A DNA stretch of 64,000 nucleotides from Agrobacterium larrymoorei (lineage in GTDB: Bacteria > Pseudomonadota > Alphaproteobacteria > Rhizobiales > Rhizobiaceae). Shown here piece after piece: positions 58,312 through 64,000 of this stretch (positions are counted from its first letter, which is position 1; each line of letters begins with the position of its first letter). Under the pieces are notes generated by a model. That model saw only the letters and a list, made by a program, of their open reading frames with translations, was not told the origin of the DNA and made no database searches. The stretch is from NCBI RefSeq assembly GCF_013322225.1, contig NZ_JAAMFB010000019.1, forward strand, positions 1 to 64,000, read 5' to 3'. The position numbers were made by a program, and so were the translations under genes.

Positions 58312-59265
58312 TTATTCGATCACCTTGGTCGCACGCTTCGTCACGCTCTCCGGGAAAGTCACACCAACCTTTTCGGCAGCTTTTTTGTTCAGAACGAGAT
58401 CGGTACCAACGGCAACGGTCGCAGGAATGTCGCCTGGCTTTTCACCCTTGAGGATGCGAACGACGACGGCGCCCGTCTGCTTGCCAACATCGAAGTAGTT
58501 GAAGCCGAGAGCGGCGACTGCACCACGCGCTACGGAATCCGTATCGGCGGCAAAGAGCGGGATCTTCGCCTCGGCAGCAACACCGGCAGCAGCTTCGAAA
58601 GCAGAGACTATGGTGTTGTCGGTCGGAACGTAGATAACATCTGCCTTGCCAACCAGCGCGCGCGCAGCACCCTGAACTTCGGCAGACTTGGTGGCAACGG
58701 ATTCGACGACCGTCAGGCCAGCCTTCTCGGCTTCAGCCTTCAAAAGCTCCAGCGTTGAGACCGAGTTAGCTTCAGCAGAATTATAGATGTAGCCAACAGT
58801 CTTTGCGTTCGGCGCGATTTCCTTGATCAGCGCCAGATGCTCGTTGACAGGTAACGCATCGGAAAGGCCGGTGACGTTGCGACCCGGCTTTTCCATCGAC
58901 TTGATCAGCTGTGCGCCGATTGGATCAGAAACTGCTGTGAAGACGACAGGAATGTCGCGGGTCGCAGCGGCAACAGCCTGAGCGGATGGCGTGGAGATCG
59001 GCACGATGACGTTCGGCGCATCGCCGACGAACTGGCGGGCGATCTGCGCTGCGGTGGCTGTATTACCCTGCGCGGACTGGTAGACGAATTTCAGATTTTC
59101 GCCTTCCTTGTAACCAGCTTCCGCAAGTGCAGCCTTGACGCCGTCGCGGGCAGCGTCGAGTGCCGGATGCTCCACAATTGCGGTAACCGCTACAGTTACG
59201 TTTTCCGCTTTGGCGGGCATTGCGAGTGCAGTGGCCGCTGCCATTGCCAGAATAAGTGCGCGCAT
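58312..59265 (-). CDS. ABC transporter substrate-binding protein (TrpX-like, PF04392)
   Basis: 317 residues. The signal peptide (MRALILAMAAATALAMPAKA) is probably cleaved at A20, giving a periplasmic protein. AIVEHPALDAARDGVKAAL, VPISTPSAQAVAAAT, VSDPIGAQLI and VIYVPTDNTIVSAFEAA match the ABC_sub_bind family. The best known relative, streptococcal TrpX, binds aromatic amino acids; the ligand here is unknown. GGAGG precedes ATG 59265. It is the first gene of the importer operon. Confidence 0.92.
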   Translation of the reverse strand: MRALILAMAAATALAMPAKAENVTVAVTAIVEHPALDAARDGVKAALAEAGYKEGENLKFVYQSAQGNTATAAQIARQFVGDAPNVIVPISTPSAQAVAAATRDIPVVFTAVSDPIGAQLIKSMEKPGRNVTGLSDALPVNEHLALIKEIAPNAKTVGYIYNSAEANSVSTLELLKAEAEKAGLTVVESVATKSAEVQGAARALVGKADVIYVPTDNTIVSAFEAAAGVAAEAKIPLFAADTDSVARGAVAALGFNYFDVGKQTGAVVVRILKGEKPGDIPATVAVGTDLVLNKKAAEKVGVTFPESVTKRATKVIE

Positions 59266-59364
59266 GGGTATCCTCCGATTGTTTTCATTCCTGCTTCCTT
59301 TAGAAAAGCGTCGGAACGAAATCAATCGCGCAAGACTGATCGAATTGATCAATTCTTCTGCTAT

Positions 59365-60603
59365 TTAGTCGTCGGCACCGTGATTGGCGATCATCATGGC
59401 CTCGAAAGCCAGACGCTCGGTCTTGCGCATGCGCTCCGATTCCGACTTCAGCTGACCACAGGCCGCGAGAATATCTCGCCCGCGCGGCGTTCTGATCGGA
59501 GATGCATAACCCGCCTGATTGATGAAGTCCGCGAACTTCTCGATCTGCGCCCAGTCGGAACACTGATAGTTCGTGCCCGGCCATGGGTTGAACGGGATGA
59601 GATTGATCTTCGCAGGCACGCCTTTCAGAAGCTGCGTCAGCATCTTGGCGTCTTCCAGACTGTCATTGACGTCCTTCAGCATCACATATTCAAAGGTGAT
59701 GCGGCGCGCATTGGAAAGACCCGGATAGTTGCGGCAGGCTTCGATCAGCTCTTTTAGCGGATACTTCTTGTTGATCGGTACCAGCATGTCGCGCAGCTCA
59801 TCGCGCACGGCATGCAGCGAAATTGCCAGCATCACGCCAATCTCATCTCCCGTGCGGAAGATTTCCGGCACGACACCCGAGGTCGAAAGCGTGACGCGGC
59901 GCTTGGAGAGCGACAGGCCATCGCCATCGGTCGCTATCAGCAATGCCGTCTTCACATGCTCAAAATTATAGAGCGGCTCGCCCATACCCATCATGACGAT
60001 GTTGGACACCTTGCGGCCTTCGGCAGGCATGATCGTTCCCTGTGGCGCTTCGCGATCCGGGAAATCGCCCAGCCGGTCACGCGCCACGAGAAGCTGGGAC
60101 AGAATTTCCTCTGCCGTCAGGTTACGCACCAGCCGTTGCGTTCCGGTGTGACAGAAGGAGCAGGTCAGCGAGCAGCCGACCTGACTGGAGATGCAGAGCG
60201 TGCCGCGACCTTCTTCGGGGATATAAACCGTCTCGATTTCCACCGGGCGCCCTGCACCACGGGGCGGAAAGCGCATCAGCCATTTGCGCGTACCGTCGTT
60301 GGAAACCTGCTCCTCAACGATTTCTGGCCGGGCGATGGTGAAATGGTTCTTAAGCTTTTCGCGCAGTTCCTTCGCCACATTGGTCATGTGGTCAAAGTCG
60401 GATACGCCCCGCACATAAAGCCAATTCCACAGCTGGCTGACGCGCATCTTGGTCTGCTTCTGCGGCACACCGATGTCCATCAGCGCATCCGCCATTTCCT
60501 CGCGCGTCATGCCAATCAGCGTCGGCTTGCCGGACATCAGGTCGGCATTGGCAACCAAGGGGTTTTTGATCGCCAGGCCAGCAGTCGTTTCAAGTGCGGA
60601 CAT
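59365..60603 (-). CDS. rlmN: Dual-specificity 23S rRNA/tRNA adenine-C2 methyltransferase RlmN
   Basis: 412 residues, radical SAM. It methylates C2 of A2503 in 23S rRNA and A37 in some tRNAs. The cluster motif is C144-SLT-C148-SF-C151. C137 just before it and C382 ([10 protein letters not shown]) match the two catalytic cysteines that carry the methyl group. [15 protein letters not shown] and [22 protein letters not shown] are also diagnostic. It lies 99 bp upstream of the ABC operon on the same strand. Confidence 0.97.
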   Translation of the reverse strand: MSALETTAGLAIKNPLVANADLMSGKPTLIGMTREEMADALMDIGVPQKQTKMRVSQLWNWLYVRGVSDFDHMTNVAKELREKLKNHFTIARPEIVEEQVSNDGTRKWLMRFPPRGAGRPVEIETVYIPEEGRGTLCISSQVGCSLTCSFCHTGTQRLVRNLTAEEILSQLLVARDRLGDFPDREAPQGTIMPAEGRKVSNIVMMGMGEPLYNFEHVKTALLIATDGDGLSLSKRRVTLSTSGVVPEIFRTGDEIGVMLAISLHAVRDELRDMLVPINKKYPLKELIEACRNYPGLSNARRITFEYVMLKDVNDSLEDAKMLTQLLKGVPAKINLIPFNPWPGTNYQCSDWAQIEKFADFINQAGYASPIRTPRGRDILAACGQLKSESERMRKTERLAFEAMMIANHGADD

Positions 60604-60756
60604 CGTCCTATCCCATCATCCAATGCAACGAGATACCGGCCTGTCGAAACGGCGGAAGGTCGTCTGCATGTTGAGAAAATGACGAGCGACACGATTGTTT
60701 GCGCAGGCACTCGTCTGTGTTGGGCGGGCATCTACCATCAAATCGGTAAAAACGCA

Positions 60757-60781
60757 AATGGCCGGTCAAAGACCAGCCATT
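60757..60781 (-). terminator. Terminator-like hairpin after the IalB gene
   Basis: AATGGC-C-GGTC (60757-60767) pairs with GACC-A-GCCATT (60771-60781). On the minus strand it is followed by TGCGTTTTTACC. It is 25 bp beyond the gene's stop. Confidence 0.65.
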
Positions 60782-60805
60782 CGGAAAACGCGATGATACG
60801 CTTGC

Positions 60806-61309
60806 TTACTTGCAGCTTTCAATCTGTTTGAATGCAGCGGAGATGCCAGAAAGCGAATAGGAATAGGATGTTGCGGTTCCGCGACCCGACGTCGCCTTGA
60901 CCGTCATCGTCTTTCCGCCCTTCATGGCGGCAACGAGCGCGGGTTCTTCCGCAGCGTTCTCGACCCAGGCAGCCTTGTCCTTGGTAAACATGACGAAGTT
61001 TTTGTTGTCGATCGTCACATTAACCTTGGAGCCTTCCTTGAGAGGATAGCCAACCATGGCCTGCGGCTCGTAGGAAATGTTCTGACCCGGGCGCTGCGAG
61101 ACGATGAAGAAGATATCGCCATGGTCCACGCTTGCGGGCTCCTTGGCGGTTGGGATCGAAAGAACATAGCAAACGGTGCTGTTACCCGACTTGTACGAAT
61201 AGGCACCCCAAGCATTGAACTGCTGGATGCGCGTGGGCGACTGTGCAGAGGCAATGCTGACACTTGTCAGCAAAATGGCGGCTGCGGTTGCTACACTTCT
61301 TACAAACAT
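60806..61309 (-). CDS. Invasion-associated locus B (IalB)-family secreted protein
   Basis: 167 residues. A signal peptide ends at ASA (about 22). The mature domain has WGAYSYKSGNSTVCYVLS, FFIVSQRPGQNISYEPQAMVGYPLKEGSKV, and a C-terminal ISAAFKQIESCK. These match IalB-family proteins, first named for erythrocyte invasion in Bartonella, but widespread in free-living rhizobia where their role is unknown. Two cysteines may pair. CAGGAAATTC precedes ATG 61309. Confidence 0.87.
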   Translation of the reverse strand: MFVRSVATAAAILLTSVSIASAQSPTRIQQFNAWGAYSYKSGNSTVCYVLSIPTAKEPASVDHGDIFFIVSQRPGQNISYEPQAMVGYPLKEGSKVNVTIDNKNFVMFTKDKAAWVENAAEEPALVAAMKGGKTMTVKATSGRGTATSYSYSLSGISAAFKQIESCK

Positions 61310-61403
61310 TGAATTTCCTGCCGGGTTATAGTCTTGCAGTTGGCCGAACGGCATTGGCCGGGCCGGTGCTAGGTGAAGTCCGTCATCACTGATATTGGCC
61401 AAA

Positions 61404-61421
61404 GACGGTTACCAAACCGTC
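61404..61421. promoter_or_regulatory. Inverted repeat upstream of the IalB gene
   Basis: GACGGTT (61404-61410) and AACCGTC (61415-61421) are perfect complements around ACCA, about 95 bp before the ATG. It could be an operator or a leader hairpin. Confidence 0.35.
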
Positions 61422-61579
61422 AACACCAACACTAAAAGTCGTAGAATGAATGGGGCAGAACGTCCCAGCACCTTCTCTGAGCAAACGCAAAAAGCGCCTG
61501 CCCCCAAGGTATGACACAAGAATTCAGGCAAGAATTTGTCAGGATTTAGAGCGGTTCCGAACGGGACATCACAGACCCG

Positions 61580-61957
61580 TTACTCATCCTTCAACCGCTC
61601 AAGGGCAGCATCCGCAGCATCGTAATGCTCCATTTTGATATGGGCGCGGATCATGGCCAGTGCCGCCGTCAACACGGCAATGTCATCGGTGAAGCCGATA
61701 ACCGCAAATACGTCAGGTACAACATCCATCGGCATGATGAAGTAGCCGAGTGCTGCCAGCAGAATGCCCTTGGCACGAAATGGCGTATTGCTGTCCGTCG
61801 CACAATAATAGGCCGCTGCCGCATCGCGGGCGAACGGCACCTTCGTCACCACTCGCTTGAGCTTGGGCCAGAACTTGGCACGCACGTCCTGTTCGCGTTC
61901 CTCTTGCTGGTCCGGTTCGCCGGGCAAGAGAATTTCACCGATCTTTACGTCGTCCAT
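61580..61957 (-). CDS. YkvA-family (DUF1232) protein
   Basis: 125 residues. DUF1232 is seen in ALGYFIMPMDVVPDVFAVIGFTDDIAVLTAALAMI, with the conserved P-D-x-x-P-D and D-D pairs that form a short membrane-associated hairpin. Its role is unknown. AGAGGA precedes ATG 61957; a longer frame to 62065 would overlap the pterin dehydratase gene. The C-terminal DAADALERLKDE is charged. Confidence 0.88.
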   Translation of the reverse strand: MDDVKIGEILLPGEPDQQEEREQDVRAKFWPKLKRVVTKVPFARDAAAAYYCATDSNTPFRAKGILLAALGYFIMPMDVVPDVFAVIGFTDDIAVLTAALAMIRAHIKMEHYDAADAALERLKDE

Positions 61958-62009
61958 GATAGTCGGTCCTCTGGTCATGGAGAATGATATAATGTGCGTT
62001 AGTGTCCAT

Positions 62010-62315
62010 TCAATCGCTGCGGCCTGAAGCGGCGTTCTGCATCGCAGTCGCAAGCAGTATGTCACGTTCAGTCACGCCTTGAGAATCATGGGTGGTGAGG
62101 CAGACCTTGACGCGGGAATAGACGTTCGACCATTCCGGGTGATGGTTCAGCTTCTCCGCAACAAGCGCGCACTGTGCCATAAACCCGAATGCTTCAGCGA
62201 AATTGGCAAACTTGAACGCACGGACGATGGCAAGCCCGTCCTCGCGCAATGACCATCCTTCAAGTTTGGCAAGCTCGCTTTCAATGGCATCTTTCTCTAA
62301 TCTCGGATATTGCAT
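62010..62315 (-). CDS. phhB: Pterin-4a-carbinolamine dehydratase
   Basis: 101 residues, normal for PCD/PhhB. It dehydrates 4a-hydroxytetrahydropterin formed by aromatic amino acid hydroxylases. The signature [18 protein letters not shown] contains the His-His-Pro catalytic segment, and [17 protein letters not shown] follows. GGTGAGGTAG precedes the ATG. No phenylalanine hydroxylase is in the window. It is divergent from the phosphatase gene, 31 bp apart. Confidence 0.96.
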   Translation of the reverse strand: MQYPRLEKDAIESELAKLEGWSLREDGLAIVRAFKFANFAEAFGFMAQCALVAEKLNHHPEWSNVYSRVKVCLTTHDSQGVTERDILLATAMQNAASGRSD

Positions 62316-62346
62316 CTACCTCACCTCATCTAAGACCGTGGCATTC

Positions 62347-62853
62347 ATGAAACGCACGAGCATCCTTTTTGTTTGCATGGGAAACATCTGTCGCTCACCT
62401 TTGGCAGAAGGGATTTTCTCGCATTTGGTCAAGGAGGCTAGTCTGGGCGAAAACTTCGTGATTGCTTCCGCAGGAACGGGAGGATGGCACGCTGGGAACC
62501 CTCCTGATCCGCGCTCCATTGCCATCGCTTATCAGCACGGCATCGATATTTCACAACAGCGAGCGCGTCAGGTTCGCCCTGCCGATTTCGAAAATTACGA
62601 TCTGATCCTCGCTATGGATGAGGACAATCTCTCAAACCTTCGATCGGTCTGCCCGCAGCGACATCATCAAAAGCTGCGTCTCTTCAGCCAATACACTTCG
62701 GGTCAAAACAAGAACGTGCCTGACCCGTATTATGGCGGAGAAGACGGCTTTTTGACCGTCTACACCATGCTTTTGGCCGGATGCACATCCCTGCTCGAGA
62801 AGGCGACCGAAGATCGCGCCTCGTGCAGCGGAAACGCTTCCTCCACGATGTAG
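62347..62853 (+). CDS. Low-molecular-weight protein tyrosine phosphatase
   Basis: 168 residues. Nucleophile C10 and R16 in VCMGNICRSP (CX5R), and general acid Asp in VPDPYYGG. The family usually ends just after the helix GFLTVYTMLLAGCTSLLEK; here about 15 extra residues follow. Those last codons overlap the 3' end of thpR on the other strand by 94 bp. It could act on tyrosine-phosphorylated or arginine-phosphorylated proteins. ATG 62347 is chosen because it starts just before the catalytic loop. Confidence 0.93.
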   Translation: MKRTSILFVCMGNICRSPLAEGIFSHLVKEASLGENFVIASAGTGGWHAGNPPDPRSIAIAYQHGIDISQQRARQVRPADFENYDLILAMDEDNLSNLRSVCPQRHHQKLRLFSQYTSGQNKNVPDPYYGGEDGFLTVYTMLLAGCTSLLEKATEDRASCSGNASSTM

Positions 62854-63353
62854 GGCCCGCCGCCGACCGATTCCTTGGAAGACATCAGCACAAACCGCCC
62901 GACGGTAAAGGGCGAAGTGCGAAAATCGCCGCGACCGGAGAGATAGTGCACGACATCGTCCAGTCGAGAATTACGCAGCCGCGCAAGTGTAACATGCGGG
63001 GTAAACTTGCGCGGGTCGGGCGCAAGCCCAAGACGCTGGCAGATGCGCTCGATTTCGCCTTGCAACGCATTCATCTCCGGGGAAGGCGTTACACCAGCCC
63101 AGATGGAGTGCGGTTTTTTCGAGCCGAAGGACCCTATACCAGTAAGATTGATCTGGAATTCCGGGCGTTCGATCCGGTCCAGCCTGTCCACCACCTCATC
63201 GGCGGTACGTCCGTCGATGTCTCCGATGAATCGAAGGGTGATGTGATAATTCTCCACGTCAATCCACCGGGCACCCGGCAGACCACCGCGCAACAATGAG
63301 AGGCTCATGGCCGCATTGCGCGGAATTTCGAGGGCGGTAAATAGTCTCGGCAT
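62760..63353 (-). CDS. thpR: RNA 2',3'-cyclic phosphodiesterase (2H family, LigT/ThpR)
   Basis: 197 residues. The two HxT motifs of the 2H family are present: H37-I-T39 (ENYHITLRFIG) and H120-V-T122 (FTPHVTLARLR). The enzyme opens 2',3'-cyclic phosphates on RNA and can ligate tRNA halves in vitro. The C-terminal about 20 residues (after EEAFPLHE) are Ser-rich and lie in the stretch that also encodes the phosphatase tail on the other strand. Confidence 0.93.
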   Translation of the reverse strand: MPRLFTALEIPRNAAMSLSLLRGGLPGARWIDVENYHITLRFIGDIDGRTADEVVDRLDRIERPEFQINLTGIGSFGSKKPHSIWAGVTPSPEMNALQGEIERICQRLGLAPDPRKFTPHVTLARLRNSRLDDVVHYLSGRGDFRTSPFTVGRFVLMSSKESVGGGPYIVEEAFPLHEARSSVAFSSRDVHPAKSMV

Positions 63354-63419
63354 GGCGAGCTCCCCGAATCTTTGCAGAACAACTGTAGCGAATCATGCAA
63401 CGCCTGCTGGCGCAAGCGC

Positions 63420-64000
63420 TTATTTCTTTTGCGCACCGATAGTATTAACGAAGGCCTCCACAGTCGGCAGCGATTTCTCGACCATCACGGCAATCCCTTT
63501 CGTGTTGGGATGCATTCGGTCCTCCAGCTGCAGGGTTTCATTCGTCACCACGCCATCCAGGAAAAAAGGATAGTGCGGCAGTTTATATTTATCAGCCAAT
63601 CGTTGATAAATCGGGTTGAACTGCTTGGCGTAGTCATCGCCCATATTCGGCGGCGCCATGATACCGATCAGCAAAACAGGGATGTTGCGCTTTTGAAAAC
63701 CGGCAATGATCGTGTCGAGATTTTTCTCGGTTTCCGCAGGCGATATGCCGCGAAGCGCGTCATTTGCACCGAGCTCCAGGATAACTCCACCGGTGCCATC
63801 GGGCACAGACCAATCCGCGCGCGCCAGTCCGCCTGAACTCGTGTCACCGGAAACACCGGCATTGGCAACACTCACATTCATGCCCTTCGCCTTTAGCGCC
63901 GTTTCTAGCTGCGCTGTATAGCTGTCGGTCGGTGGGAGCTGATATCCCGCCATCAAACTGTCACCTAAACCAACGAGTTGTACGGAGGTTTCCTGCGCAT
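63420..64000 (-). CDS. GDSL/SGNH esterase (TesA/arylesterase type), 5' end cut by window
   Basis: The visible part has 193 codons. Reading from the right edge it begins AQETSVQLVGLGDSLMAGYQL, in which GDSL is block I with the nucleophile Ser; the AQ just before looks like a signal-peptide cleavage site, so most of the mature enzyme is present. NAGVSGDTSSGG (block II), LGAND (block III) and DRMHPN (block V, catalytic Asp and His) follow. Family members hydrolyse thioesters or aryl esters in the periplasm. The start codon and most of the signal peptide lie outside. Confidence 0.92.
   Translation of the reverse strand, partial: AQETSVQLVGLGDSLMAGYQLPPTDSYTAQLETALKAKGMNVSVANAGVSGDTSSGGLARADWSVPDGTGGVILELGANDALRGISPAETEKNLDTIIAGFQKRNIPVLLIGIMAPPNMGDDYAKQFNPIYQRLADKYKLPHYPFFLDGVVTNETLQLEDRMHPNTKGIAVMVEKSLPTVEAFVNTIGAQKK

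Overview
The window is chromosomal core DNA of an alphaproteobacterium of the Rhizobiaceae, most like Agrobacterium/Rhizobium. The evidence is the priA-atpHAGDC linkage, an mdh-sucCDAB block, sdhCDAB, a hemC-hemD-mitofilin-hemY cluster, Omp19-like and IalB-like envelope proteins, and a RIME-like palindromic repeat. Coding density is high, products are mostly full length, and no tRNA, rRNA, CRISPR array or prophage was seen. The only mobile DNA is the last 33 codons of an IS481-type transposase at the left edge.

Layout. 0-4.6 kb: transposase tail, an NtrC-type two-component pair (cache-domain sensor kinase and sigma-54 activator) and fdhD. 4.8-13.9 kb: F1 ATP synthase operon atpHAGDC (minus strand) with its terminator, a small membrane protein, priA, and divergent xerC. 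14-17.9 kb: TraB/GumN-like protein, BetT-like BCCT carrier and a cytochrome b561. 18-29 kb: lpdA, an SDR, a LysE exporter and a MAPEG protein, then the 2-oxoglutarate dehydrogenase/succinyl-CoA synthetase/malate dehydrogenase genes (transcribed mdh-sucC-sucD-sucA-sucB). 29-34.5 kb: zapE, an Omp19-type lipoprotein and sdhCDAB. 34.7-38.6 kb: a small secreted protein, an ETF-beta-type lysine methyltransferase, EVE and YCII proteins, gpsA and tsaD. 38.7-44.8 kb (plus strand): hemC, hemD, bacterial mitofilin/Mic60, hemY, a TerB protein and a class I glutamine amidotransferase. 44.8-51.5 kb: an isolated FliN/SpoA-domain protein, YggT, ppa, a GNAT acetyltransferase, typA and an M3 oligopeptidase. 51.6-56.4 kb: marR with a Bcr/CflA efflux pump, argG, an SDR and a second LysE exporter. 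56.4-64 kb: a TrpX-type ABC importer, rlmN, an IalB protein, YkvA (DUF1232), pterin dehydratase, a low-molecular-weight phosphatase, ThpR, and a GDSL esterase cut by the right edge.

The main theme is aerobic energy metabolism. The oxidative half of the TCA cycle (odh, suc, sdh, mdh), the catalytic head of ATP synthase, haem biosynthesis and a mitofilin-type inner-membrane protein lie within about 40 kb, mostly in tight operons with 1-20 bp gaps, several with overlapping start and stop codons. Most gene functions here are conventional. The observations worth a second look are the orphan SpoA protein, the mitofilin/hemY/TerB/amidotransferase extension of the haem cluster, a 94-bp tail-to-tail coding overlap, several uncatalogued palindromes near promoters, and a few small proteins of unknown role.
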